Of a stretch of DNA of 64,000 bases, positions 10,600 through 20,671 are shown piece after piece. The translations under genes were made by a program, and so were the position numbers. The notes under the pieces were generated by a model. The model saw nothing but the letters and a program-made list of their open reading frames with translations, did not search any database and was not told the origin of the DNA. The stretch's first letter is position 1. Every line of letters starts with the position of its first letter. This stretch comes from Ascarosepion bandense (lineage: Eukaryota > Mollusca > Cephalopoda > Sepiida > Sepiidae): assembly GCA_037127315.1 (NCBI GenBank), contig JBBBDQ010001935.1:3524001-3588000 (forward strand), in the 5' to 3' direction.

Positions 10600-10775
10600 T
10601 TATTGTTATTATTATTAAACAGTTAAAAAGTCAAATTAGACTAGTAAACATTTGTATTAAAATTGCTCAATAATCATTATAAGAAAAAAAGATTTAATAT
10701 GAATAGCTTTTAAATATCAAAAATAAGAAGATCAGCCAATCATGCTAAGGTTTCAACCTTTCGGTATCACCAGGC
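10600..10775. repeat. fragment of a Penelope-associated terminal repeat
   Basis: Contains AAACAGTTAAAAAGTC, then TAAACATTTGTATTAAAA and AAGGTTTCAACCTTTCGGTA. Related blocks occur at 40855-41015 and 41430-41660 next to hammerhead and palindromic sequence. Assignment to PLE is by association only. Confidence 0.45.
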
Positions 10776-10807
10776 GTTATAGACTAACTGATGTCTTAAT
10801 GCCTTAT

Positions 10808-11030
10808 TTTGAGCGCACACCAGTCAGTCAGGTGCCATACGTGATACATGCTTGGGCGATCATGTCTCGAAATAAACATGACTGTCTGGGCAGAAGATTT
10901 TTCCACAGTAGGTTGTCATTACTTTCTGCGGTAGACTGGTTGCCAACCAAGGCTGTAGAACCCAATCTGTCCTGCTATTCAATCCATAGCTGGAGAGAGA
11001 AGAGATGGATTATATTATTGTATTAATTAA
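10808..11030 (-). mobile_element. SINE1, minus copy
   Basis: Reads on plus from CAGTCAGTCAGGTGCCATAC through the hairpin region to TCAATCCATAGCTGGAGAGA. That is the complement of the SINE1 3' part and core. The 5' tRNA-like head is missing. Confidence 0.85.
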
Positions 11031-11521
11031 TAGTAATTAGCAGGGGATCAGTTTATTACTTCATAACAATAGAAAACAGATCCTTCACTTTAGGTCTAAC
11101 AGAAGCTTTAGTTTTATTTGTTTCTGATTATATTAATTTGCACTAATACAAGGGGATCAGTTCATTACTTCAGGAAAATGTATGAAGACAAAATGTATTT
11201 TCTAATGTGTATACATCCGGACATTATTTCAGACCTTTCATTTAGTAACATTTTTGTTCTGGAAATGTTGTTATAGTTAATTTTTTTTCTCGGCACAATC
11301 TGCAGACATCACATTGTTCTAAGGTTTAACTTTCCCCAATATATTCCAGCCTGCATGAGGAATTTTGCCATTTTTTCTTTAATATGCACACATAGGTGGC
11401 TTGTTTAGTACATGTTATAAGGCTTTTTAACTTGAATGATTATTTGTGGTTATGCCATCGTTTTTAAAAATGCTTTCAGTACACACACATACACACACAC
11501 ACACAAATATATATATATATA
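11031..11521. other. no recognised gene
   Basis: AT-rich sequence. A 20-nt phrase (GGGGATCAGTTTATTACTTC) is repeated near 11044, 11152, 12650 and, diverged, 43160, so part of it is likely an unclassified repeat. A short AC/TA tract lies at 11480-11521. Confidence 0.4.
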
Positions 11522-11746
11522 TCGCTCATTCAATAATGATTTAGAGCACTCTGGCTATTGGGCGTGTATAATGATAATATACGCGCTAATAAGTCTGCTT
11601 TCTTCAACCGAGCGCCCATAGCCCAGAGGTAGAATCGCCGACTGACGCCAATTCGGTCGGGTTTCAATCCTGGGTTAAAAGCAATCGGAGTCTAACCGTA
11701 CTGATGAGCTGTGATACAGCGAAACAGATCTGTCCGCGAAGCGGAT

Positions 11747-11782
<36 letters not shown>
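11522..11782 (+). mobile_element. hammerhead SINE copy H2 (tRNA-like head, ribozyme, TA tail)
   Basis: Order: 5' module (CGCTCATTCAATAATGATTT to TCTGCTTTCTTCAACCGAG), tRNA-like part with A box AGCCCAGAGGTAGAATCGCC and B box GGGTTTCAATCCTGGG, linker, hammerhead motif, then GACTATATATAT and a (TA)n tail. H3 at 23140-23335 has the same order, and H1 a deleted version. Pol III transcription from the tRNA-like boxes is inferred from their match to known SINEs. Confidence 0.82.
11689..11750 (+). ncRNA. type I hammerhead ribozyme motif (H2)
   Basis: CTGATGA at 11701-11707; stem II GCTGT/ACAGC (11708-11712, 11716-11720) with a GAT loop; GAAA at 11721-11724; stem III A-C-A-G closed by C-T-G-T with only AT between; cleavage triplet GTC at 11732-11734. 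Stem I pairs AGTC (11689-11692) with GACT (11747-11750), and the inner strand CCGTA should pair with TGCGG. In this copy extra bases (CGCGAA) lie after GTC, so stem I is disturbed. All core nucleotides are present. Confidence 0.78.
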
Positions 11783-11785
<3 letters not shown>

Positions 11786-11789
11786 TAAT

Positions 11790-12235
11790 CTATTGATCAT
11801 TTTCAAATTTGGCATGAACCCAGATATCTTGATTTGCCACGACATGTTAAACATTTGGAGGCTGATTGTCGAATGTTTCGGGACGTTGGGTCGGGTAGGG
11901 GGAAACAGTGTCAAAAGAAAGAGTTGCGTGTTGGCAACTGTCTCTCATCACGATATCGTCCTTCCGTGACCAGAGCGAGAATAATGTCTGGCAATGGCCA
12001 CTACTGGCCACGAAACATTGGCTCTTATTACCCTACCAGTTGCTGCATGCATAATCAGCAAAATCCCGCCGCTGTCGCTAATCACCAACATTTCCGAGAC
12101 ATCAATTTACGACAGCCATATTTAGCTTGCTTCACTCGTTTCCGGCAGTTGGCGTCAAGAAAATCATTCCCGCTGACATTGCCACTGTAGCTGCTTTAAT
12201 AGCAGCGTTAACTTACGGACCACTCTCACCAACAC
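11790..12235. other. unassigned, relatively GC-rich stretch
   Basis: About 450 bp with near-balanced composition, unlike its neighbours. A 118-residue open frame (11834-12190 plus) shows no motif I recognise; frame and strand cannot be supported. It could be an old unique sequence or an unrecognised element. Confidence 0.3.
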
Positions 12236-12237
12236 CG

Positions 12238-12415
12238 GGTTACGGCCAAATCACATTGAAACACCTGTTCCCGAAGTTAAGCAAAGTCGAGCCTGTTATG
12301 TATCTCAATGGGTGATCGCTTGGGGATACTAGGGACTGTCAGCTTGGATTTGAGTATGGTGCAATGGATAATTGCTAGGAATTATTAATCGGAGAGCCGG
12401 GTTTCAATTCCAGTT
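12238..12415 (+). mobile_element. chimeric 5S-tRNA SINE head, copy 2
   Basis: 5S-like part at 12238-12346: GGTTACGGCCAAATCACATT, CCCGAAGTTAAGCAAAGTCG, CTCAATGGGTGATCGCTTGG and GGATACTAGGGACTGTCAGC. It lacks about 8 nt (relative to copy 1) before the A-box region. The tRNA-like part follows at once (GGTGCAATGGATAATTGC, then GGGTTTCAATTCCAG). Same order and spacing as the copy at 5571. Confidence 0.82.
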
Positions 12416-12427
12416 GCGTCCTTTATA

Positions 12428-12625
12428 TTCAGTCAGTCAATTAAGTGACATACGTGATACACGCTTTGAGCGATCATGTCTCGAAAGAGACATGACTGAC
12501 TGGACAGCAGATTATTCCACAATAGGTTGCCATTGCTTTCTGCGGTAGACTGTTTGCCAGCCAAGGCTATAGAACCCAATCTGACCTGTTATTTGACTCA
12601 AAGCCAGAGGGGTAAAAGATGTATT
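12428..12625 (-). mobile_element. SINE1, minus copy
   Basis: Complement of the SINE1 3' region: TCAATTAAGTGACATACG, hairpin CATGTCTCGAAAGAGACATG, TTCTGCGGTAGACTGTTTGC. Lies next to the chimeric head in opposite orientation. Confidence 0.85.
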
Positions 12626-12741
12626 ACATTATTAAATAGTAAGTATTAGGGGATCAGTTTATTACTTCATAACAATATAAAACTGATCCCCTACTTTATG
12701 CTCTTTAGAAGCCTTAATCATGTTTCCAATTATTTTATTCA

Positions 12742-13125
12742 CTCAGTCAGTTAAGTGCCATACGTGGAACACGCTTTGGGCGATCATGTCTCTAAAGAGA
12801 CATGGCTGACTGGGCAGCAGATTATTCCGCAGTAGGTTGCCATTGCTTTCTGCGGTAGACTGTTTGCCAGCCAAGGCTATAGAACCCAATCTGTCCTGTT
12901 ATTTAACCCATAACTGGAGTGTAGAGACAGATTAATACCTTTCCCAAGGGTATTTGTGCGTAAGGGAATGCAAGGAATTCAACTGAAATTCGAACTCTGC
13001 TCCCTGATTTGTCTTTCCGATTCGATATCCACTGCACCAAAACGCACACCCCAGTTACGCTTAAGTACCCTTGAGGAAGGTATGAATCCACTTATTCTCT
13101 CTCCAGCTATGGGTTAATTGCTAAC
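12742..13125 (-). mobile_element. SINE1, near full-length minus copy plus an inverted core
   Basis: 12742-13055 runs on minus from the 3' end (GTCAGTTAAGTGCCATACG) through core (TTTAACCCATAACTGGAG) to the tRNA-like head (complement of B box near 12989 and A box near 13030). Then 13056-13125 holds a plus-oriented core piece (ACCCTTGAGGAAGGTATG, AGCTATGGGTTAA), so two oppositely oriented copies are joined. Confidence 0.85.
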
Positions 13126-13500
13126 ACTTGTATCACTAAAACCATTATTATCACCAAAATAGAATAAAATTGCATATAATATATTTCGATTTCGGCAAGA
13201 AATAGCTCACAGAGATTGATGTACCGCTAAACAAAAACAGCATTAAACAACCTACCAGCACCATACTTACTAAAATTAACAAATCATCACCATAAACACT
13301 ACCTCAATAAGCATCGCCACTAACAACAACAGTGGCAAACACAATAGGCATGAAGGTTGAACGCTCGAATGTTTTCCATTTATATTGAGACTCTATTATT
13401 GGCTTGTGTTCGAGTCCATAAATCGGTAAATTTCATGGAACTAATTTCAGTTTTATCTGAAACTGAATTTATCTTCGACTCCCGCAAGTTTTCCAAGTAT
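13126..13500. other. no recognised gene
   Basis: A-rich, with CACCA/AACAAC-type simple sequence at 13250-13340. The open frame from 13357 overlaps a SINE1 piece and is not considered coding. Confidence 0.4.
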
Positions 13501-13504
13501 AAAG

Positions 13505-13655
13505 AAATAAATATTTTAATTGCTTCGAGTTCAAATTCCGGGCTAATCTATTGCGATCACTTTCGCACAAAATCCCTTGGCAATGAACTAAACCAGTACC
13601 TCTCACCTCAGCTATGGGTTAAGTAGCAAAGTAAACTGGGCTCTATAGCTGTTGC
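13505..13655 (+). mobile_element. SINE1 fragment
   Basis: B-box-like TCGAGTTCAAATTCC, then the core CAGCTATGGGTTAAGTAGC and GGGCTCTATAGCTGTTGC. More diverged than other copies. Confidence 0.65.
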
Positions 13656-14094
13656 TAACAAGAAAAAGCGAAAAGAAACATATTTCATAATAAGGCATAG
13701 CAATTTAGAAAGAATAAAGAAAAAGGTATAGATGGAGAACCATGACCCCTGATGTTATGAAGAGTTATTGTGTTCATTTTGACGAGTTTATCATTTGTCA
13801 TATTATTGTAATAATTTTTATCTATGCAGAATTAAAAAAAATGCACAAGGTGTTGTAATAAATAATAAGTGTTGCAATAGCAATAATCATCTTATGGCAT
13901 ACCAATACTTCTGAGGCCATTTAATACCAGATATTGCATTGTGAGGATCGTCTGCTGTTCATACATTCACAACCACAAATATCCACATTGCAACGCATAT
14001 TTGTAAAATATTATCATGTTCATTCTTTCACTCCTACGCATTTTAAATAGCATGCTTTTTTCATCTACGAGGCACGCTATTTCAGCCGTTTCAG

Positions 14095-14217
14095 AGTCGA
14101 GAGGTAAGAGGGACACACACACACACACACAGACAAAGAACACTCGCAGACGCTTATAGCACAACTGTGTAAACTTTCAAGAAAATCGGTTCAGCCGTTT
14201 CATAGTCTATAGGTAAC

Positions 14218-14280
<63 letters not shown>

Positions 14281-14315
14281 GACAAAGTTCCATTTATAAA
14301 ATAAGTTTAGATATA
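14095..14315 (+). mobile_element. R4 repeat 3' end with embedded (AC)n
   Basis: Contains the R4 3' signature: GAACACTCGCAGACGCTTAT, AAGAAAATCGGTTCAGCCG, TCTATAGGTAACGGA, (AC)n at 14219-14277, then GAGACAAAGTTCCATTTATA and AAGTTTAGAT. An extra (AC)n piece precedes it. Fuller copies are at 24740, 28421 and 46078 (minus). Confidence 0.8.
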
Positions 14316-14429
14316 GCTACCAAAATCAGAAACAGAAATTCAATTCCCAGAACGGTCAGATCATAATATGCACTTGCATATTGCATGAAACTTTGACTCG
14401 TGCTATAAACGGTCTATGAACACAGAAAA

Positions 14430-14960
14430 GACCTCAGAAATAATAATTTAACTAATTCCCTGGTCATACACAAAAATAAATTCGACCAAAATTTCGACCT
14501 AAAAAACGCCATATTCATCAAAAGAGAAAATAATTTACTCAGAAGGAAAATTCTCGAGAGCCCCGCCATCAAATATTACCAGAATACTAATCTACGTTCC
14601 GACTGTTTCCCAATCTCACCCTTCTTAATAGAAACAATACTTTCCCAGACCAACATATACACGAAAAATATTTTTTTAAATCCAAAAGAAAATTAATTAG
14701 TTAATTTCCATTTCTTTTTAACATCTCATAACATAATATTATACTATACATAAATAATTATCTTTAGACATGAACTATCATGTTTTTTAAATGTTTAATA
14801 ATTTCAGATAATCTAATGAATATTTATAAGTATGTTTTCTAATAGCCAGCAATAACTCTTTATAGATACCTTATTTAAAATAAAAGTTTTTCAACTCTTT
14901 GCCTTGATAAAATCCGTCACGGGATGAAACGCGTAAGCGAGAGAAATATAGTTTCTTTTC
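14430..14960 (+). pseudogene. Penelope-like element, C-terminal endonuclease remnant
   Basis: A plus frame near 14440-14640 reads LVIHKNKFDQNFDLKNAI then KRENNLLRRKILESPAIKYY. This resembles the end of the GIY-YIG domain of PLEs, where the glutamate of the ESA/ESP motif is catalytic. Downstream at about 14905-14945 is a hairpin-bearing phrase (TCCGTCACGGGATGAAACGC) typical of sequences following such domains. Upstream domains are missing. Confidence 0.6.
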
Positions 14961-15117
14961 TTGTCTTCTTTATTTTCATGATATTCTTTTCCTCAGATTA
15001 TATATATATATAAAGAAGAAAATGCTCCATAAATATAATGGGAAAGCAAGAAAAACAGGACCAACGTAGAAATAAATCCAAAACTGTAAACATTGTCCGA
15101 GGGAGAAAATAAATATC

Positions 15118-15240
15118 ATCACTTCAGTCGGTTAACAGCCATACGTGATACACGCTTGGGTGCTCGTGTCTCGAAAGAGACATGACTGACTGGGCAGACA
15201 ATTTTCCCTCGGTAGGTGGCTATTACTTTCTGCGGTAATC
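15118..15240 (-). mobile_element. SINE1 3' fragment, minus
   Basis: CAGCCATACGTGATACACGC, CGAAAGAGACATGACTGACT and TTACTTTCTGCGGTA in the usual SINE1 order. Confidence 0.85.
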
Positions 15241-15371
15241 ATCACTTACCCAGATGAAAACAAATTGCTAAAGAAATGACCGGAACCTATCTCAAAAGGC
15301 AGACATGAAAACAATTTTTACTGTGTTACTAAAAAATCGTAAACTAAAAATAATGTGCGCTACATAAATGT

Positions 15372-15897
15372 ACCATTTGTCCGTGCACTGAATACTGTTG
15401 CCATATCTGGTCGGGTACGCCTGCTCTTCATCTTGAGGTTCTCGACAAAATCCAAAGAAGGATCTGCATTATAAAATATCTTTACTTGTTTAGCTCATTT
15501 TCAATCACTTTCTTACCAACGTGATGCGGCTTCCCTCTATCTTTTCTACAACTATTTTCATGGCAGCTGCTCTGACGAGCTTTTTTCCTGATCACATGTA
15601 CTTACTCAAGGTCCCATCCTTTTACCATCAAAATAGTTAAACTGTCTCTTCTACTCTAATAGTTTCTTTTCTCGCGCTTCCCATTTGTAGAACTCCATTC
15701 TATTTGCTTGTTTCCCTGATGGATACAATCTCCAAAAGTTTAAATACAACGTCAATTGCCATCTTCTATCGACTTGATTTCCATTAATCTCTTATCCTTC
15801 CTTCGACATCCCCTGTACCTTTTTTTCTCTCATTGTAACCCCCTACGCACCAGTGGCAGTCCTGCCTTGTTTCGGGTGGAATGATTATAAAAAATAC
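15372..15897 (+). pseudogene. LINE-A 3' fragment
   Basis: Starts at codons like CTEYCCHIWSG (15385), then LLFI-LEVLDKIQRRICI, diverged C-terminal region, SYS...CLFPDGYNLQKFKYNVN, and the 3' tail CGCACCAGTGGCAGTCCTGC ending GATTATAAAAAA. Frame broken. Confidence 0.8.
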
Positions 15898-15989
15898 AAT
15901 GTAACATACTTTAAACAAAGCCAATAATTCATTAAAACAAATAGAATAAATAACAACAAATAAAATAATAAATAAAAAATCAAATCAAT

Positions 15990-16905
15990 GCCAAGTAGGC
16001 ATATACGCTGACGACACTACGGTTTATTCTCGCCTCGATCAAAAATCTGCCGAGGCTGACAAAGCAGACCTCGCTGCCGAACTTGAAAAGGACCTCCAAT
16101 CCGTGGCGGACTGGGGCAAGAAATGACTCGTGAATTTTAATGCTTCTAAAACAAACCTGCTATCTATTAACCATCACAGACAATTGCTCCTACTCCTCAT
16201 TAGCATGGATCAGGCTAGTCTCCCTGACAGCAAAATACTGCGCCTCCTCGGGTTAACTGTCACAACAGACCTCGGTTGGTTCTCTGTGTAGGGCCAGGAA
16301 ATTTTTCCCGTCTGAAACAATCCTGCACATATATAAATCTACCATCCGCCCGTGCATTGAATACTGCTGCCATATCTGGTTGGGTGCTTCTGCTATCTAC
16401 CTAGGTGTCCTTGACAAAATCCAAATCTGTAATGTGATCGATCTCGACTTGGCAGCTCAGATACAGTCACTTTCTCACCGGCGCAATGTGGCTTCCTTGT
16501 GTCTCTTCTAGAAGTACTTTCACAGTTTTTGCTCCGATGAACTTGGTCCCACCATTTTACTGTGAAACGAATAACATGTAAACTCAAATTCTACTCCTCA
16601 GCTTCTTTTCTCGCACTTCCCACCTGTGGAATTCCCTTCCGTTTACTTGCTTCCCCGACAGCTACAATCTTCAGGAGCTTAAGTGTAAAGTCAATAGTCA
16701 TCACCTCCCTTGCTAATTTGCATCCTCTCTCTCATGCACCTTTCTCCGTCCACTCCACTCTCATCAGTATTCTCATCCTTCTCTGATCCACTTCCTGACA
16801 TCCCCTGTAACCTGTCACTCTTTCTCATAACTTCCTCCTATATAACCCTCTGTGAACCAGTGGCAGTAAAATGCCTTGCTTGAGGGGGGATATGATTATA
16901 AAAAA
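15990..16905 (+). pseudogene. LINE-A fragment with intact YADD motif
   Basis: Starts inside the RT palm: IYADDTTVYSRLDQKSAEAD (active-site YADD at 16003-16014), ELEKDLQSVADWGKK, a stop, LVNFNASKTNLL, then after a deletion ILHIYKSTIRPCIEYCCHIW and a C-terminus ending CFPDSYNLQELKCKVNSH. 3' tail at 16845-16905. Head-to-tail after the previous LINE-A fragment, about 90 bp apart. Stops make it a pseudogene. Confidence 0.85.
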
Positions 16906-17011
16906 ATTAAATGAATAAATCAATAAACTGTACGAATTCACATTAACCATTAGTAAATTTAATAATAATGATGGTACTAATTAATACTAATTTAATAATA
17001 ATAATAGTAAT

Positions 17012-17325
17012 AATCAGTTAAGTGCAGTATGGGATAAACGCTTGGACGATCATGTCTCAAAAGAGACATGACTGACTGGGCAGAAAATTTTCCTTCGGTA
17101 GGTTGCCATTACTTACTACAGTAGACTTGTTGCCAACCAAGACTACAGAACCCAGTCTGTCCTGCTATTTAACCCATAGCTGAAAGGAGAAGAGATGGAT
17201 TAATACCTTTCCCAAAGGTATTTGTGCGCAAGTGATTACATTAAATTCAACTGGAATTCGAACTCGGCTCTCCGATTTCACGTTTAGAGCCGATATTCAC
17301 TAAACCACAACACACATCCAATCAA
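17012..17325 (-). mobile_element. SINE1, near full-length minus copy
   Basis: From the 3' part (AGTTAAGTGCAGTATGGGA) through hairpin CATGTCTCAAAAGAGACATG (loop changed, stem intact), core, and tRNA-like head (complement of GAGTTCGAATTCC and of the A box) ending at ACCACAACACACATCC. Confidence 0.9.
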
Positions 17326-17492
17326 TAATCATAATTAATACTGGTTACAAAATAATTTATAAATAAACAACACCCTAACGTAATCAATAATGAATTAAAA
17401 GTTAGCAAAAATCACTATACAATTGCTATAAAATAACCGCATTTTGATCCCAAATTATTTCTACTCAACACCCTTTAGAATATTTCTGTATA

Positions 17493-19949
17493 TTTCTGAG
17501 ATGAGGTAGTATTTACAGTATTTACATTATTCGGACTGTTGTCCTCATCTTTGTTGCCATTTGTACGACGTTTAATAATAGATCATTCTATTTGTCTATA
17601 TTTCTGAGATGAAGTAGTATTTACAGTATTTACATTATTCGGACTATTGTCCTCATCTTTGTTGCCATTTGTACGACGTTCAATAATAGATCATTCTATT
17701 TGTCTATATTTCTGAGATGAGGTAGTATTTACAGTATTTACATTATTCGGACTATTGTCCTCATCTTTGTTGCCATTTGTACGACGTTTAATAATAGATC
17801 ATTCTATTTGTCTATATTTCTGAGATGAGGTAGTATTTACAGTATTTACATTATTCGGACTGTTGTCCTCATCTTTGTTGCCATTTGTACGACGTTTAAT
17901 AATAGATCATTCTATTTGTCTATATTTCTGAGATGAGGTAGTATTTACAGTATTTACATTATTCGGACTGTTGTCCTCATCTTTGTTGCCATTTGTACGA
18001 CGTTTAATAATAGATCATTCTATTTGTCTATATTTCTGAGATGAGGTAGTATTTACAGTATTTACATTATTCGGACTATTGTCCTCATCTTTGTTGCCAT
18101 TTGTACGACGTTTAATAATAGATCATTCTATTTGTCTATATTTCTGAGATGAGGTAGTATTTACAGTATTTACATTATTCGGACTGTTGTCCTCATCTTT
18201 GTTGCCATTTGTACGACGTTTAATAATAGATCATTCTATTTGTCTATATTTCTGAGATGAGGTAGTATTTACAGTATTTACATTATTCGGATTATTATCC
18301 TCATCTTTGTTGCCATTTGTACGACGTTCAATAATAGATCATTCTATTTGTGTATATTTCTGAGATGAGATAGTATTTACAGTATTTACATTATTCGGAC
18401 TGTTGTCCTCATCTTTGTTGCCATTTGTACGACGTTTAATAATAGATCATTCTATTTGTCTATATTTCTGAGATGAGGTAGTATTTACAGTATTTACATT
18501 ATTCGGACTATTGTCCTCATCTTTGTTGGCATTTGTACGACGTTCATTAATAGATCATTCTATTTGTCTATATTTCTGAGATGAGATAGTATTTACAGTA
18601 TTTACATTATTCGGACTGTTGTCCTCATCTTTGTTGCCATTTGTGCGACGTTTAATAATCGATCATTCTATTTGTCTATATTTCTGAGATGAGGTAGTAT
18701 TTACAGTATTTACATTATTCGGACTATTGTCCTCATCTTTGTTGCCATTTGTACGACGTTTAATAATCGATCATTCTATTTGTCTATATTTCTGAGATGA
18801 GATAGTATTTACAGTATTTACATTATTCGGACTATTGTCCTCATCTTTGTTGCCATTTGTACGACGTTCATTAATAGATCATTCTATTTGTCTATATTTC
18901 TGAGATGAGATAGTATTTACAGTATTTACATTATTCGGACTGTTGTCCTCATCTTTGTTGCCATTTGTACGACGTTTAATAATAGATCATTCTATTTGTG
19001 CATATTTCTGAGATGAGGTAGTATTTACAGTATTTACATTATTCGGACTGTTGTCCTCATCTTTGTTGCCATTCGTTCGACGTTTAATAATAGATCATTC
19101 TATTTGTCTATATTTCTGAGATGAGATAGTATTTACAGTATTTACATTATTCGGACTGTTGTCCTCATCTTTGTTGCCATTTGTACGACGTTTAATAATA
19201 GATCATTCTATTTGTCTATATTTCTGAGATGAGGTAGTATTTACAGTATTTACATTATTCGGACTATTGTCATCATCATTGTTGCCATTTGTATGACGTT
19301 TAATAATAGATCATTCTATTTGTCTATATTTCTGAGATGAGGTAGTATTTACAGTATTTACATTATTCGGACTATTGTCCTCATCTTTGTTGCCATTTGT
19401 ACGACGTTCAAAAATAGATCATTCTATTTGTCTATATTTCTGAGATGAGGTAGTATTTACAGTATTTACATTATTCGGACTATTGTCCTCATCTTTGTTG
19501 CCATTTGTACGACGTTCAATAATAGATCATTCTATTTGTGTATATTTCTGAGATGAGGTAGTATTTACAGTATTTACATTATTCGGACTGTTGTCCTCAT
19601 CTTTGTTGCCATTTGTACGACGTTTAATAATAGATCATTCTATTTGTCTATATTTCTGAGATGAGGTAGTATTTACAGTATTTACATTATTCGGACTATT
19701 GTCCTCATCTTTGTTGCCATTTGTACGACGTTTAATAATAGATCATTCTATTTGTCTATATTTCTGAGATGAGGTAGTATTTACAGTATTTACATTATTC
19801 GGACTATTGTCATCATCTTTGTTGCCATTTGTACGACGTTCAATAATAGATCATTCTATTTGTCTATATTTCTGAGATGAGGTAGTATTTACAGTATTTA
19901 CATTATTCGGACTATTGTCCACATCTTTGTTGCCATTTGTACGACGTTT
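17493..19949 (-). repeat. 108-bp satellite derived from the SINE3 3' end
   Basis: About 22.7 units. The start phrase TTTCTGAGATGA recurs at 17493, 17601, 17709 and so on to 19869; 2376 bp is exactly 22 periods, so I see no net indel. Each unit contains ATTCGGACTGTTGTCCTCAT, TTTGTTGCCATTTGTACGAC and AATAGATCATTCTATTTG. The last unit continues without a break into SINE3 at 19950. Variation is mostly single-base (GTTGTCC or ATTGTCC; GAGGTAG or GAGATAG). Confidence 0.95.
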
Positions 19950-20180
19950 CTCTCGTTGTACGCTCCGGCCTTCTTCACGTGAGAGGAATTTTGAATCGAA
20001 CCCTTTATTCACTGGGGTATATCATTCTCATTTCTTGCGTAAAGCCTCAATTGGAAGTCATGAGTTATCTCCCTCTAACCCTGTTAGTTACTTGTTCATC
20101 ACTACTGTAGCCTGGTATTGAACTCACAACTCAAGTTAGTAACTAACCAACGTCTATATCCACTAGGCCATGTGTCCTTA
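19950..20180 (-). mobile_element. SINE3 (tRNA-derived), copy 1
   Basis: On minus, starts GGACACATGGCCTAGTGGAT (A box), B box GAGTTCAATACC, a middle part (GAGGGAGATAACTCATGA, ATGAGAATGATATACCCC) and a 3' part ending GTACAACGAGAGAAACGTCG, where the satellite begins. A second copy is at 29308-29630 and a 3' fragment at 57998-58068. Confidence 0.82.
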
Positions 20181-20184
20181 AGAA

Positions 20185-20255
20185 AGAAGGCTGGAAACGT
20201 CGCACAAAATGGCAACAAAGATAAAAACAATAGTCCGAATAATGCAAATAACATT
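20185..20255 (+). mobile_element. SINE3 3' fragment, inverted
   Basis: GGAAACGTCGCACAAAATGG, CAACAAAGATAAAAACAATA and GTCCGAATAATGCAAATAAC form the SINE3 3' end in plus orientation, directly beside the minus copy. Confidence 0.8.
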
Positions 20256-20671
20256 TAGAATAATTCAAAATTTAACCCTTACGGCCTATCAAATAACAGT
20301 TAAAATAACACAATAAACAGTAAATATGTGACATTGTTATGAAATTATGTCCCATTGAACAGCATATATGAATAGTCGAGAACATGGCCTAAAGATTGCT
20401 TTCAAGCATGAAACAGACTGCCATCACTAATGGCTTCATTACTGGTATTGAGCACTTTTACCGATAAATATAGCATACATTAAAACTATATACATCTTAT
20501 ATATATGAGTGTGTGTGAATGTGTGTATGTGTTTGTGTGTTTGTGTGTGCAAAGTAGCAGAGCCATATATGTAAAAATTAGTTTATGTCTGATGCTTGCC
20601 TTGTGAGTAAGTAGCATCGTGTCATAAGAAATAACGATATATATATATATTTAATATACATATAGATACGA
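20256..20671. other. no recognised gene
   Basis: AT-rich sequence with a short GT-rich tract at about 20508-20550 and a TA tract at 20639-20652. No element recognised. Confidence 0.4.

Noticed and set aside
11600..11680. Genuine tRNA gene
   Set aside because: A and B boxes are present but the cloverleaf cannot be completed, and the sequence continues into a repeated SINE body; likewise for SINE1, SINE2 and SINE3 heads.
17493..19949. CRISPR-like array
   Set aside because: The whole 108-bp unit repeats without unique spacers, and the context is an animal SINE; it is a satellite.
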